Part shown: one piece after another, positions 43,951-53,782 of the stretch
How the letters are laid out: each line of letters opens with the position of its first letter
Position numbering within the stretch: position 1 is the first letter of the stretch
Source: an uncultured Clostridia bacterium
GTDB taxonomy: Bacteria; Bacillota; Clostridia; Saccharofermentanales; Saccharofermentanaceae
NCBI GenBank assembly: GCA_946537885.1
Contig: CAMNGC010000011.1
Span: 1-64,000, forward strand
Direction: 5' to 3'
Length of the DNA: 64,000 nt
Notes under the pieces: model-generated
Database searches by the model: none
What the model was told of the DNA's origin: nothing
Seen by the model: only the letters and a program-made list of their open reading frames with translations
Position numbers and translations under genes: made by a program

Positions 43951-45171
43951 TTAAGTGTTGAACTCATCGAAAAGTTCGCCGATCCTGACCTGGCCTAAGA
44001 GGTCGGTGATCCTTGAAGTGGAGTTGATGAGGTCATGAACTGATTCATCGACATTAAGAGCGTCGATGATCCTGGCGACATAGGGAATCATATTGACATC
44101 CGTATACCAGGGGCGTGACAGAAGCTCTTCGGAACGGTAGATCAGGTTGGTGCAGACCACCGACTTGATAATGCCGTCGTCGTAAGCTTTGTCAAATACT
44201 GCAAGTCCGTCGGTAAAAAGTCCGAAAGGAGAGAGGCAGTAGATATCACCGGCACCGCGCTCTTTCAGCTGCGTTGCCGTGCGGAGCATTGTGCTGCCCG
44301 AGTTGATCATATCGTCTATAAGAAGAACGTCCTTGCCATTCAGGTCGTCGCCCAGAAATTTATATTCCTTGACGGGATGAACTCCGTTGACCTTAATTGA
44401 ATAGTCACGCTCTCTGTAGAAGATACCAAGAGGGAGATTAAGCATGGATGAATAAAAGATAGCGCGGGTTACGCCTGATTCATCCGGGCTTACTACTATA
44501 GTCCTGTCCTTGTCGATCCTGATGGAATCGAATTTGGACAATATGGTGCTGATGATCTTATAAGCCGAACGAGGCATATCGATACCCATAAGAGGGACGG
44601 CATTATAGATCCTGGGATCATGAGGATCGAAGACTATCAGGTTCTCAACACCAAGGGAATAGAGTTGCTTGAGCATATCAGCGCAGTCCCATGACTCAAA
44701 GGAGCTTTCTGTCTTCTCTCGACGTCCTTCATAAACGAAAGGCATGATGACATTGATCCTCTTGGCTTTACCTGTACAACAGGATACGATCCTCAAGAGA
44801 TCTCTCCAATGATCGTCAGGGGAGATGGTGTGTCCTTCGCTGAAGGTGTCAAGCTCGATATTGTGGGACAATACATCGGTTATGATGAAGATATCATGAC
44901 CTCTGACGCTCTCATTAAGCTGGAATTTGCCCTCGCCGGTCTGGAAGCGGATAAGTTCAGTATCCATTATATAGTCCTGTCTCAGATATCCGGGGCGGGT
45001 AACATAGGGATTAGCCTTAGTGTTATATCTCTTAAGCCTCTTCTCGTATAGTACATTACTGACTTCGCGAACGAAATCCTTATTAGCAGTATGAGCTATA
45101 ATGCCAATCGGTCCGAAAGGCTCAAGTCTCATCTCATCGTATAAGTTGTCGGATACAGAAGAATCTGGCAT
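43951..45171 (-). CDS. ribose-phosphate pyrophosphokinase, paralogue B
   Basis: A 406-residue paralogue of the neighbouring prs gene with the same plan: MPFVYEGRREK, FDPHDPRIYNAVP, SPDESGVTRA and PRPP loop LIDDMINSGST. The pair is clearly homologous along its whole length but well diverged. One may be catalytic and the other regulatory, as in multi-subunit PRPP synthetases, but that is inference. The start at ATG 45171 is six bases after AAGGAG, preferred over the upstream GTG. Confidence 0.82.
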   Translation of the reverse strand: MPDSSVSDNLYDEMRLEPFGPIGIIAHTANKDFVREVSNVLYEKRLKRYNTKANPYVTRPGYLRQDYIMDTELIRFQTGEGKFQLNESVRGHDIFIITDVLSHNIELDTFSEGHTISPDDHWRDLLRIVSCCTGKAKRINVIMPFVYEGRREKTESSFESWDCADMLKQLYSLGVENLIVFDPHDPRIYNAVPLMGIDMPRSAYKIISTILSKFDSIRIDKDRTIVVSPDESGVTRAIFYSSMLNLPLGIFYRERDYSIKVNGVHPVKEYKFLGDDLNGKDVLLIDDMINSGSTMLRTATQLKERGAGDIYCLSPFGLFTDGLAVFDKAYDDGIIKSVVCTNLIYRSEELLSRPWYTDVNMIPYVARIIDALNVDESVHDLINSTSRITDLLGQVRIGELFDEFNT

Positions 45172-45267
45172 CGGCATCTCCTTACTATTCACAATACAAA
45201 ATCAGTATCATTCAAATCTCAGATTAAATCAATGAACAATTGCACGAAAAAGAAACACAAATGACAT

Positions 45268-45876
45268 TTATGCTTCGTCATTATCAGTATTGAAAATATA
45301 GTCGTTTATTCCTTCTCTCAGTTCGGCGATCCCGACCCCGTTTTGAGATGATACAGCGTAGATTCGGGCATTCTCGTCAAAATCCAGTTCGTTTGACAGC
45401 TCGTCCAGGCGTTTGCGCATCTGCTGTTTGCTGAATTTATCACATTTGGTGAAAATCACAAAATATGGCAGATTGTTGGCATTCATATATTCAAGCATAG
45501 CCACGTCTTCCTTGGACGGACTGTGCCTTATATCCATGAGATGGAGAATAAGATTAAAGGACCTGCCGCTGGTAAAGTAGTCATCGGCAAGCTTGGAGAA
45601 TGTGCCCTTTAACTCCTTCGAGACTCTGGCGTAGCCATATCCCGGAAGATCGGCGATAAGGAGTTTCCTGTCTACATTAAAATAAATAACCGCTCTGGTC
45701 TTGCCGGGGGCAGAGGAGACCCTTGCCAGCTTTTTGTTGTCGGCTAAAGCATTTATAAGGGAGGATTTGCCTACATTTGACTTGCCTGACATAACTATCT
45801 CAGGCATAGTGCTGTCCGGGCAGTCCTTTATGTTGGCGGCAAGCGCCATGAACCTTGTGTTTCTGAAATTGATCAT
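45268..45876 (-). CDS. engB: ribosome-biogenesis GTPase EngB/YsxC
   Basis: A 202-residue GTPase needed for 50S assembly. The G motifs are in order: G1 GKSNVGKSS, G3 DLPGYG, G4 TKCDK and G5 SSQNG. The start is ATG 45876 (INFRNTRF), eight bases after AGGA. The frame is open further upstream into the decamer array region. A minus-strand TATAAT lies at 45906-45901. comEC is divergent. Confidence 0.95.
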   Translation of the reverse strand: MINFRNTRFMALAANIKDCPDSTMPEIVMSGKSNVGKSSLINALADNKKLARVSSAPGKTRAVIYFNVDRKLLIADLPGYGYARVSKELKGTFSKLADDYFTSGRSFNLILHLMDIRHSPSKEDVAMLEYMNANNLPYFVIFTKCDKFSKQQMRKRLDELSNELDFDENARIYAVSSQNGVGIAELREGINDYIFNTDNDEA

Positions 45877-45937
45877 ATTAAACATCCTGTTTTTGTGTTC
45901 ATTATATACATTGGTTAAGCTTTGGGTAAATCGGATT

Positions 45938-45987
45938 TTTGTGTGCAATTGTGTCGGATTGTGACAAATTGTGTGTAATTGTGTGCT
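45938..45987 (+). promoter_or_regulatory. phased ATTGTG decamer array, locus 2 (upstream of comEC)
   Basis: Five units at an exact 10-bp period: 45938 (TTTGTG), 45948, 45958, 45968 and 45978 (all ATTGTG). TACAAT at 46008-46013 lies 20 bp after the array and is a candidate -10. The array is co-oriented with comEC and lies upstream of the engB promoter on the other strand. Confidence 0.78.
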
Positions 45988-45992
45988 TTTCG

Positions 45993-48377
45993 ATGAGCGA
46001 AAAAGTCTACAATCCCGATATGAGAGAGCTTACAGAACATAATGCCTTTGAGAGAAGAAGTGTAGAGCAGCTGGTCAAAACGGGCGGAGGAAGGCCCCTT
46101 TTGATCCCTGCATTAAGCTTTATGCTGGCTGAGGAATGCTGCTATCAGAGCAGTCGACTCGGGATCTTCTTTCTTAGCGCTCTTTTCCTGTTATCCTTTC
46201 TGCTGCTGATTTCTTCTTATCGGAAAAAGGTCTTGACCTTGTCTTTTGCCCTATCTCTTGCTGCAAGCCTCCTGATATCTGCCTTCGGAACTTTTATTAC
46301 GCATAATTCTTTGCTGGTAAATCAGGTCGACAGTGAGACTTACATGGAGATCACCGGACAAGTTGTCAGATGCGAAATGAAGCTAAGCGGCAGGACCGAC
46401 ATCTATATCAGGACAGCGGACTACGGATTGATATTATACAGATCGCAGGAAGATGAAGGTCTGTTTCCGGGCAGCCGAGTCAGTTTCCGGGGGCGACTTC
46501 AATATCCGTCTCAGGCCACTAATCCCGGGCAATTTGACTATCGTGACTACTTAAAGCGCAAAGGGGTTGTCTATGAGGCAAAAAGGGCTTCAGAGCAGGC
46601 TATTACCATAGATAATCCCGGAAGCTTGATTTACGCAGGCTTTATTCAGAAGAAGATGATGGACCTGAGACATACGATAGTTGATTATATGTCTGACGGA
46701 GACGCCGGTGAGCAAGCTATAATAGCGGCCTTGTTTATGGGCGATAAATCTCTTATAGATCAGGAAACGGAATCAGACTTCAGGAAAATAGGCCTCTCTC
46801 ATGTGCTCGCGGTATCGGGAACACATTTTGCGGGTTTTCTTATGGCACTGCCGGCTCTTATGGGCTTGCTCAAGATCAAAAAAAGCAAGGCTTTGCTGAT
46901 ATATTTAGCGTCTTGCCTTGCCGTAGGCTTTTTTACTGGCTGGTCCGAATCGGTGACGAGGGCGGCTCTTATGAGTGTATGTGCTTTTGCTGCGAGAGAC
47001 TATCTCTCCGGCATGAGTCTTGCGCTACTGCTTATGGGAATAGCCGATCCCTTTGTCCTTCTCGGGCCTGCTTTCAGGATGAGCTTTGCTTCCGGTCTTG
47101 CCATAAAACTTCTGGCTCCCCATATAGAGAAGCTGCTTAGCAGGTTAAGCGGATTTAAGTCGCTTAACAGCTTGCTTGCAGTATATCTGTCTGCAAGAAG
47201 CGGAATGCTGCTTTTTGATCAGGCTTCATATATCTACCTGACTCCCTTTATGATCTGTGTCCATCTGTGCTGTGGTTTTCTGTCTCAATTGTCGTGTGCC
47301 TTCTTTTTCCCGGCTGCGCTGTCGGGCTTTCTAATAAGACCCATTTCGCACGAATTGGCCTTGCCTGCAGTTCTTCCTGCCGAAGTCTTGGTAAGACTTG
47401 TCAAGTGGGCGGCAGACAGGACTTCAGCCGGGGGAGATCCCATAGAGATCTCTTGGGCAGTTTACCTGATCCTATTCGGATTGATCTTAGTAGCTGTAAT
47501 GCCAAGATGCTTTATAAAAAAGTGGGGGGCAGTTATCCTGCTGATGTCACTTGCTCTTGAGCTAGGAGCCGGCTTTTATAAGCTTTTATTCCATCCGGAC
47601 GCTTTGGTTGTCTTTATCGATGTGGGGCAGGGCGATGCCTGCCTTATTATGTCCGAGGGTAAAAGCTGCCTAATTGATGCAGGAACTTCCGAAGCAGGGA
47701 TAGCATATGTTATTCCCTTGCTTGACTATTACGGTATCCAATGCCCGGATCTTGTTATGATCTCTCATTGGGACAGGGATCACGCCGGCGGGGTTCTTGA
47801 ACTGCTAAAACGCGGCCGGTGTAAACAAATATACAGTTCTTATGATCAGGCGGATCTGCAGACTATGGATCTTTTGAGTGACTATCTCGCTATCGAGGGC
47901 ATTGAAGCAGCAGGAGCATTTATGGATGAATATGTTACCTGTATAGACGCGGGGGACAGTCTGTCCTTCGGGAAAGCTGCAATCGAAGTCTTATATCCGG
48001 AAGAAGCGCTTAACGGCGGAAATGAGAGCAGTTGTGTAATGGCTGTTGATATCTCCGGGACCGACATATTGTTTACGGGTGATATAGGTGTGGAGAGTGA
48101 AGAGTTTCTCTTATCGAAAAATCTTCTGGAAGACATCGATATTCTTAAGGTTGCTCATCACGGCAGCAGGTTTTCGGGGTCTGAAGCTTTCATTCAGGCT
48201 GTCTGTCCGGAGATTGCCGTGATATCTGCAGGAAGACATAATGTATATGGTCATCCGGCTTTGCAGACAATTGAAAGGCTTAAGGCTGCCGGAGCAGATA
48301 TTTATGTGACGCGGGACTGCGGAGCCGTAACAGTTGAGATATTTGACGGATATTATAATGTGAGCGGGTTTATATAG
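45993..48377 (+). CDS. comEC: ComEC/Rec2 DNA-uptake channel
   Basis: A membrane protein of up to 794 residues that forms the channel for single-stranded DNA in natural transformation. An N-terminal DUF4131-type OB part (ITGQVVRCEMKL ... NPGQFDYRDYLKRKGV) is followed by the Competence domain (GLSHVLAVSGTHFAGFL) with many membrane helices. A C-terminal metallo-beta-lactamase domain has DVGQGDACLI, SHWDRDHAGG, FTGDIG and AHHGS, complete enough for a nuclease. The start is uncertain. ATG 45993 and ATG 46020 have no ribosome site, while TTG 46101 lies six bases after AGGAAGG and would suit a transcript starting near 46020. No other com genes are in the window. Confidence 0.93.
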   Translation: MSEKVYNPDMRELTEHNAFERRSVEQLVKTGGGRPLLIPALSFMLAEECCYQSSRLGIFFLSALFLLSFLLLISSYRKKVLTLSFALSLAASLLISAFGTFITHNSLLVNQVDSETYMEITGQVVRCEMKLSGRTDIYIRTADYGLILYRSQEDEGLFPGSRVSFRGRLQYPSQATNPGQFDYRDYLKRKGVVYEAKRASEQAITIDNPGSLIYAGFIQKKMMDLRHTIVDYMSDGDAGEQAIIAALFMGDKSLIDQETESDFRKIGLSHVLAVSGTHFAGFLMALPALMGLLKIKKSKALLIYLASCLAVGFFTGWSESVTRAALMSVCAFAARDYLSGMSLALLLMGIADPFVLLGPAFRMSFASGLAIKLLAPHIEKLLSRLSGFKSLNSLLAVYLSARSGMLLFDQASYIYLTPFMICVHLCCGFLSQLSCAFFFPAALSGFLIRPISHELALPAVLPAEVLVRLVKWAADRTSAGGDPIEISWAVYLILFGLILVAVMPRCFIKKWGAVILLMSLALELGAGFYKLLFHPDALVVFIDVGQGDACLIMSEGKSCLIDAGTSEAGIAYVIPLLDYYGIQCPDLVMISHWDRDHAGGVLELLKRGRCKQIYSSYDQADLQTMDLLSDYLAIEGIEAAGAFMDEYVTCIDAGDSLSFGKAAIEVLYPEEALNGGNESSCVMAVDISGTDILFTGDIGVESEEFLLSKNLLEDIDILKVAHHGSRFSGSEAFIQAVCPEIAVISAGRHNVYGHPALQTIERLKAAGADIYVTRDCGAVTVEIFDGYYNVSGFI

Positions 48378-48458
48378 CATTCTCGCTAATAAATGCCTCA
48401 TTCAGTGTAAAGGACCTTGTGTTATCATAGAAAAGAAGTTTATTTCAGGAGGCCGGCC

Positions 48459-49352
48459 GTGGCTATTGTCAAGGAGTATATCAAATCCGTCATAATGATC
48501 ATCTTAGGTGCTGTAACGGCAGCCTTTGCCGTAGAGAATTTCCTTATGCCTAATGACATCTTTGACGGCGGCGTTGTAGGTATCTCCATGATCGCAGCAA
48601 ACTTCCTTCATATCAAGCTCGGTATTCTTACGGTATTAATAAATATTCCTTTTCTTTTGTTTGCATATAAGCATATCGGTCACAGTTTCATCTTCAAGGC
48701 CGGATTTGCCATGGCGGTATTTTCTGTTGCCGTCAGTTTCTGGGAGAAGCTCGAGCCGGCAACAGAAGATAAGCTTTTGGCAACTGTTTTCGGAGGAATA
48801 ATACTCGGGATCGGTGTGGGACTCGTATTACGAAGCGGTGCATGCCTTGACGGGACTGAGATCATCGGCATCATCATAAATAAGAAGATGTCTTTCTCGG
48901 TCGGATCGGTAGTGCTTGCGATTAATGTAGTTATCTATGCCGTGGCAGGAGTTGTTTTCGGTATAGAAGCAGGAATGTATTCCATGATCATGTACTTTCT
49001 GACATCCAAGCTGATCGATATGGTCGAGGTGGGACTTGAACAGGCAAAATCCGTCATGATCGTTACTGAGGACGGCAAGAAGATCGCCGATGAGATATAC
49101 AGAGAATTCGGTCGTACTGTTACTTTTATCAGGGGAGAAGGCCTGGTAAGCGGAACCAGCAAGGATATTCTTTACTGTGTTGTCACAAGAGCCGAGATAT
49201 ATGACCTCAGGAAACTGATCAACAGTCTTGATGTAACGGCTTTCACGACTATTTCCGATGTATCGGAGATAATCGGTAACCATGTGAAGAAGAGGGGAGA
49301 GCTTGTAATGAAAGCGGCAGAAGACGAGAAAACGGAAGAGGAGAAGAGCTGA
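48459..49352 (+). CDS. YitT family membrane protein
   Basis: A 297-residue protein of the YitT family: five or six membrane helices (from about residue 6; NFLMPNDIFDGGVVGISM is the family signature), then a cytoplasmic DUF2179 domain (about 215-275, VTEDGKKIADEIYREFGRTVT). Its function is not established. The start is GTG 48459, six bases after AGGAGG. The last codon overlaps the holA start by one base, so the two are coupled. Confidence 0.88.
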   Translation: MAIVKEYIKSVIMIILGAVTAAFAVENFLMPNDIFDGGVVGISMIAANFLHIKLGILTVLINIPFLLFAYKHIGHSFIFKAGFAMAVFSVAVSFWEKLEPATEDKLLATVFGGIILGIGVGLVLRSGACLDGTEIIGIIINKKMSFSVGSVVLAINVVIYAVAGVVFGIEAGMYSMIMYFLTSKLIDMVEVGLEQAKSVMIVTEDGKKIADEIYREFGRTVTFIRGEGLVSGTSKDILYCVVTRAEIYDLRKLINSLDVTAFTTISDVSEIIGNHVKKRGELVMKAAEDEKTEEEKS

Positions 49353-50374
49353 TGGCAGAGAAGGGGAAGATCATGACAGGCAGGGAAGTTATGAATGCCG
49401 CCAAAGCCGATGATGGTTCAGTCGGACTCTATCTTATGTGGGGGGACGAGGAATTCCTTATCTCGGAGACGATAAGATATCTTAAAAAGAAGTTCATTGC
49501 CGAAGGCGCGGAATCTATGGATTATGTGAAGATCGATCTCTCGGACAGGTCATTTGAGCCGGATCTTATCAGGAACAATACCGAACTTCCGCCATGGATG
49601 TCTTCTCGAAGGATAGTGGAGGTCCGTAATTCGGGAATATTCGGAAGCAAAGAGACTGATGCGGCCGAATTTGTTATCAAGTCTTTGCCACAAAGCACTA
49701 CTCTTATTTTTTACGAGAACAAGGTTGATAAGAAAAAGAAAAATCTTATGAAGCTCTTTACCGATAACGGTATTGCCGGAGAATTTGAGTATATGGATGA
49801 TGGATATCTGTCATCTTTTATTATCAGACGTTTCTCCAAAGAAGGTCTTACGATCAATGAAGACGCGGTCGCAAGCATAATCAGCAGATGTGACAAAAGC
49901 CTCAGAAGGATCACTAATGAGATCGGTAAGCTCTCTCTTTATTGCACTGCGGAAAATATAAGCAATATAAGTTTTGCCGAAGTTGAAAGCCTGTGCCCGC
50001 CTGACATCAAGGGATCGATATTTGATATTACGGATGCGGTTGGCAAGGGCAATGCGGCTGAGGCATTAACAGTTCTCAACAGTATCATCCTTCTGAAGAC
50101 ACCGTGCACTATGATCAGATTTATGCTGGCAAGACATATCAGGCAGCTGATCTGCGTCAAGGAGATAGGGAACAAAGATAAAGCGGTGGCCAGACTTAAG
50201 ATACATCCCTTTGTAGCTAAGAAGCTTATGGCACAGGCCGGGAATTTCTCGATGGACAGGCTGATAACACTCTATACCATGTGTGCGGCAGGCGATAGGG
50301 ATTTTAAGACGGGACGCATCGATGAGAGACAATCTATTGAGATATTTATTGTCCGCGCCTCGCAGACACGATAG
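49352..50374 (+). CDS. holA: DNA polymerase III delta subunit
   Basis: A 340-residue clamp-loader subunit that opens the beta sliding clamp. It shows the family layout: LYLMWGDEEFLISE at the start in place of a Walker A region, LIFYENKVDKKKKN, ISRCDKSLRRITNEIGKL, FDITDAVGKGNAAEAL, and MIRFMLARHIRQL. Low overall conservation is normal for HolA. It overlaps the YitT gene by one base. Confidence 0.92.
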   Translation: MAEKGKIMTGREVMNAAKADDGSVGLYLMWGDEEFLISETIRYLKKKFIAEGAESMDYVKIDLSDRSFEPDLIRNNTELPPWMSSRRIVEVRNSGIFGSKETDAAEFVIKSLPQSTTLIFYENKVDKKKKNLMKLFTDNGIAGEFEYMDDGYLSSFIIRRFSKEGLTINEDAVASIISRCDKSLRRITNEIGKLSLYCTAENISNISFAEVESLCPPDIKGSIFDITDAVGKGNAAEALTVLNSIILLKTPCTMIRFMLARHIRQLICVKEIGNKDKAVARLKIHPFVAKKLMAQAGNFSMDRLITLYTMCAAGDRDFKTGRIDERQSIEIFIVRASQTR

Positions 50375-50394
50375 ATGCCTGTCGGCTTTTTCAA

Positions 50395-50423
50395 TTGACG
50401 GAATGGGCGCATTGCCTTAAAAT
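50395..50423 (+). promoter_or_regulatory. promoter of icd
   Basis: TTGACG, a 17-bp spacer and TAAAAT, both five of six to consensus, 43 bp before the icd start codon. Confidence 0.75.
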
Positions 50424-50465
50424 AAAACGGTTAAAAAAGGAATCCAAGGAGGAATCAATATATAT

Positions 50466-51668
50466 ATGGATAAGATCAAGATGACTACTCCTCTTGTAGA
50501 GATGGACGGGGATGAGATGACGAGGATCGTTTGGCAGCAGATCAAGGATATCGTTATCACACCTTTTGTAGACCTTAAGAGCGAATATTACGATCTCGGT
50601 CTCGTACACAGAAACGAGACAGACGATCAGGTTACTATAGATGCAGCCAACAGGACAAAGGAACTTGGTGTTGCGGTAAAGTGTGCTACTATCACACCTA
50701 ATGCTCAGAGAATGACTGAATATAACCTTAAAGAGATGTGGAAGAGCCCTAACGGCACGATCCGTGCTATGCTCGACGGAACAGTATTCCGTGCGCCTAT
50801 CCTGGTAAAGGGCATCACACCTTTTGTTTCCTGCTGGAAGAAGCCTATAACGATCGCACGTCACGCTTACGGCGATGTTTATAAGAACTCGGAGATCAGA
50901 GTTGACGGAGCCGCTAAGGCTGAGCTTGTAGTTACTTACCCGGACGGAAGAGAAGACCGCAAGACGATCTTCGAATTCGCTGACAGCGGCGTTATTCAGG
51001 GTATCCACAATACGGACAAGTCCATCGAGGCTTTTGCAAGATCCTGTTTCAATTATGCTCTTGATATCAAGCAGGATCTCTGGTTCGCAACTAAAGATAC
51101 TATCTCTAAGACGTATGATCACAGATTTAAGGATATTTTCGCTGAGATCTATGAGGCTGAGTACAAGGAGAAATTCGAGGCAGCAGGTATCACTTATTTC
51201 TATACCCTGATCGATGATGCCGTTGCAAGGATCATGAGATCTGAAGGCGGTATCCTTTGGGCCTGCAAGAACTATGACGGCGATGTTATGAGTGATATGC
51301 TGGCATCTTCCTGCGGTTCTCTGGCTATGATGACATCCGTGCTCGTTTCTCCCGATGGAGTATATGAGTATGAGGCTGCACACGGCACTGTAACAAGACA
51401 TTATTATAAGTACCTGAAGGGTGAGGCTACATCCACAAACCCCATGGCTACGCTTTTTGCCTGGTCAGGAGCTCTTCGCAAGAGGGGGCAGCTTGATTCA
51501 ATCGATGAACTTGTTGCTTTCGCTGACAAGCTCGAAAAGGCTTCCATCGAGACTATCGAAGAGGGCACTATCACGGGTGACCTGAAGAATCTTATCAAGG
51601 TTCCCAACAAGAATGTCGTAAATACCGAGGACTTCCTCAAGGCCATTGCAGCAAAGCTTGCGCAGTAA
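50466..51668 (+). CDS. icd: NADP-dependent isocitrate dehydrogenase, eukaryote-like type
   Basis: A 400-residue enzyme of the dimeric IDH type found in eukaryotes and some bacteria, oxidising isocitrate to 2-oxoglutarate. The start [13 protein letters not shown], the ITPNAQRM region, [16 protein letters not shown] (substrate site), [13 protein letters not shown] and [17 protein letters not shown] are typical of this group. Length is normal. AGGAGG precedes the ATG. It leads the run to the SEC-C gene and mreCD-mrdA. Confidence 0.96.
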   Translation: MDKIKMTTPLVEMDGDEMTRIVWQQIKDIVITPFVDLKSEYYDLGLVHRNETDDQVTIDAANRTKELGVAVKCATITPNAQRMTEYNLKEMWKSPNGTIRAMLDGTVFRAPILVKGITPFVSCWKKPITIARHAYGDVYKNSEIRVDGAAKAELVVTYPDGREDRKTIFEFADSGVIQGIHNTDKSIEAFARSCFNYALDIKQDLWFATKDTISKTYDHRFKDIFAEIYEAEYKEKFEAAGITYFYTLIDDAVARIMRSEGGILWACKNYDGDVMSDMLASSCGSLAMMTSVLVSPDGVYEYEAAHGTVTRHYYKYLKGEATSTNPMATLFAWSGALRKRGQLDSIDELVAFADKLEKASIETIEEGTITGDLKNLIKVPNKNVVNTEDFLKAIAAKLAQ

Positions 51669-51694
51669 TCTGACTAATAATACAGAGGTGAATT

Positions 51695-52213
51695 ATGAGC
51701 TATTATGAGACATGGATCAGAAGATCCGAGACCATTAACAATCAGCAGGAATATACACAGTATATCAATCTCTATTATTCTATGGAGAAGAATGCTTACG
51801 ATAAGATCCTGTCGGCTTATCCCGATAACGAAGAATTCCGTAAGGGTAAGGCTTCCGAGCTCGCTGGTAAGCTCGGCTTCAACAAGGACACGATGGATAT
51901 CTTCGTTGGATTCCTCGACGGTTCCCAGACGAGCCTTAAGAATAAGATCGATGTTGAGAACGTAGATGATGATTCCGAGATCGAGCTTGATTTTGATTAC
52001 GAGAAGCTTTACTACAACATGCGTGACGCTAAGGCCAAGTGGCTTTTCGAGCTTCCTGCATGGAAGAAGGTATTGTCTGCTGATAAGACAGCCGAGATCA
52101 CAAGAGAGTATCGTGAGGCTAATATCGCACATGCTCAGATCATCGGCCGTAACGATCCTTGCCCTTGCGGTTCCGGCAAGAAGTATAAGAAGTGCTGCGG
52201 CAGGAACGCCTGA
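51695..52213 (+). CDS. SEC-C zinc-motif protein of unknown function
   Basis: A 172-residue cytoplasmic protein. The first 140 residues are charged and mostly helical with no family recognised. The last 22 form a SEC-C motif ([17 protein letters not shown]) whose three Cys plus a fourth Cys bind zinc. It is almost identical to the tail of SecA encoded at 60931-63741, which contacts SecB or ribosomes in other species. AGAGGTG precedes the ATG. It lies between icd and mreC. Confidence 0.82.
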   Translation: MSYYETWIRRSETINNQQEYTQYINLYYSMEKNAYDKILSAYPDNEEFRKGKASELAGKLGFNKDTMDIFVGFLDGSQTSLKNKIDVENVDDDSEIELDFDYEKLYYNMRDAKAKWLFELPAWKKVLSADKTAEITREYREANIAHAQIIGRNDPCPCGSGKKYKKCCGRNA

Positions 52214-52232
52214 TCTCCGAAAGGAATGACAG

Positions 52233-53156
52233 TTGAGACGTCTTCTTACCAGCAAATGGTTTATCGTTGCTCTGGTTTCACTGCTGCTTCTGGCCGTGAT
52301 CGTCATTGGTGCGCTCCCCGGAAGCCCTCTTCATAAGGGCTTAAGATCCATCGGTTCTGTTGCGTCTCCGGTGCAGCGCGGAGTAAAACATGCCGGTAAC
52401 ACAGCTTCTGACTTCTGGGCGGCAGTTACCGACGGTATGGCCATCAGGGAAGAGAACGAGGAATTAAGAGACGAGATCGCAAGACTTCAATACCAGCTGA
52501 CTCAGTACGAGGAAGCAGGTATCAAGTACGAAGAGCTAAGAGACGCCTTTCATATAAGAGATACATTCAGTAATTACGATATCTACGGTGCGTCGGTACT
52601 CTCCCGTGAGGCCGATGAATGGTTTGCCGTTGTTCGTATCGGACTTGGAACAACAGACGGAGTTAAGATGCCTGAAGGCGATTCCTTCGCTGTAGTTGAT
52701 GTCGAGATGAATCTTATCGGACGAGTTATCGAGCTTGAAGATAATGACAGTACGGTATTGCCGCTTCTGCACGAGGGCTTTGTTGTCAGCGGCAAGGTTA
52801 ATGAGGTAAATGGTATCGGTGTTACCATATCAGGTGATGCGGCGCTTAAGTCCGAAGGACTCTGTCTCGTTACGGGCCTGTCTGAGAATGAGACATTGGA
52901 GATAGGAGCCGAGATCGTCACTTCAGGAGACGGCGGCCTTTTCCCTCAGGGTATTCCGATAGGCGTTATCGAGAGCGTTGACTATTCAAATCCCATAGCC
53001 ATTACAGCGACTTTAAGACCATATGCGGACATAGCAAGTCTTAATGATGTCTTTGTCATGATACCTTATTCTGTTATTGACGGTTGGGATGACGAGGAGT
53101 CTGAGGAGGATGAAGTCCGCCCCTCGGACACATCTGATGATGACGCCGGCGAATAA
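52233..53156 (+). CDS. mreC: rod-shape protein MreC
   Basis: A 307-residue bitopic protein of the elongasome. One membrane helix (about 8-27), a coiled coil (about 72-100, REENEELRDEIARLQYQL) and a beta-rich extracellular domain with VTSGDGGLFPQGIPIG are the family plan. The tail is acidic. The start is TTG 52233, 8 bases after AAAGGA. It is followed by mreD and the PBP2 gene. No mreB is seen in the window. Confidence 0.95.
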   Translation: MRRLLTSKWFIVALVSLLLLAVIVIGALPGSPLHKGLRSIGSVASPVQRGVKHAGNTASDFWAAVTDGMAIREENEELRDEIARLQYQLTQYEEAGIKYEELRDAFHIRDTFSNYDIYGASVLSREADEWFAVVRIGLGTTDGVKMPEGDSFAVVDVEMNLIGRVIELEDNDSTVLPLLHEGFVVSGKVNEVNGIGVTISGDAALKSEGLCLVTGLSENETLEIGAEIVTSGDGGLFPQGIPIGVIESVDYSNPIAITATLRPYADIASLNDVFVMIPYSVIDGWDDEESEEDEVRPSDTSDDDAGE

Positions 53157-53167
53157 GGAGGGCTGTT

Positions 53168-53782
53168 ATGGATCGTAAAGTCCTTATTCGTAAGATCATA
53201 GTTTATGCCCTGTATATATTGTTGCTTACATCTTTCCAGGTAACTTTCCCGGGTGTTATATCCTTCAGGGGACAGGTTGCCGATATCATGTTCGTATTCG
53301 TTGTTATGACCGGATATTTTTTCGGCTTCGCTGATGGCGCTGTTGTCGGGCTGATCACCGGTCTTTTCAGAGACTATTTTGCAGGTCCTGCTTTTATCGG
53401 TCTTGACGGCAAGACGGCGAGAACCGTCGGCATCGGTATGTTGGTAATGTTTCTTGCAGCTGCTGTAGGCTCATCTTTCTTCACCAGAAGGATGCACCGC
53501 AATATTCCTTTTGCCTTTCTTGCTACGGCCGCCTGCACGCTGATATACAAGATCAGCGGTCATATCATCGCCTTTATGTGGACTGCCGCAACCAGCGACA
53601 GAAGCTATGGACTTACTGTATCTTCGCTTTTGACGGAATCCATATTACCGCAGCTTCTGCTGAATCTTTTGGCGACAATTCCAATAATCTTTCTGCTTCG
53701 CTTCGCAGGCCCATATCGAAAAGGGATCAATCCGGCAGCAGACAGGGAGGAGATCGGAGGTAATTCATGGCTGACGATCTGA
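53168..53782 (+). CDS. mreD: rod-shape protein MreD
   Basis: A 204-residue membrane protein with about five helices in the usual MreD pattern (FQVTFPGVISFRGQVADIMFVFVVMTGYFFG). It works with MreC and PBP2 in cell-wall elongation. The 3' end overlaps mrdA by 16 bp. Confidence 0.88.
   Translation: MDRKVLIRKIIVYALYILLLTSFQVTFPGVISFRGQVADIMFVFVVMTGYFFGFADGAVVGLITGLFRDYFAGPAFIGLDGKTARTVGIGMLVMFLAAAVGSSFFTRRMHRNIPFAFLATAACTLIYKISGHIIAFMWTAATSDRSYGLTVSSLLTESILPQLLLNLLATIPIIFLLRFAGPYRKGINPAADREEIGGNSWLTI

Noticed and set aside
50391..51401. Antisense frame of 336 codons opposite icd
   Set aside because: The plus strand encodes a complete isocitrate dehydrogenase with all motifs. The antisense product has no recognisable domain.
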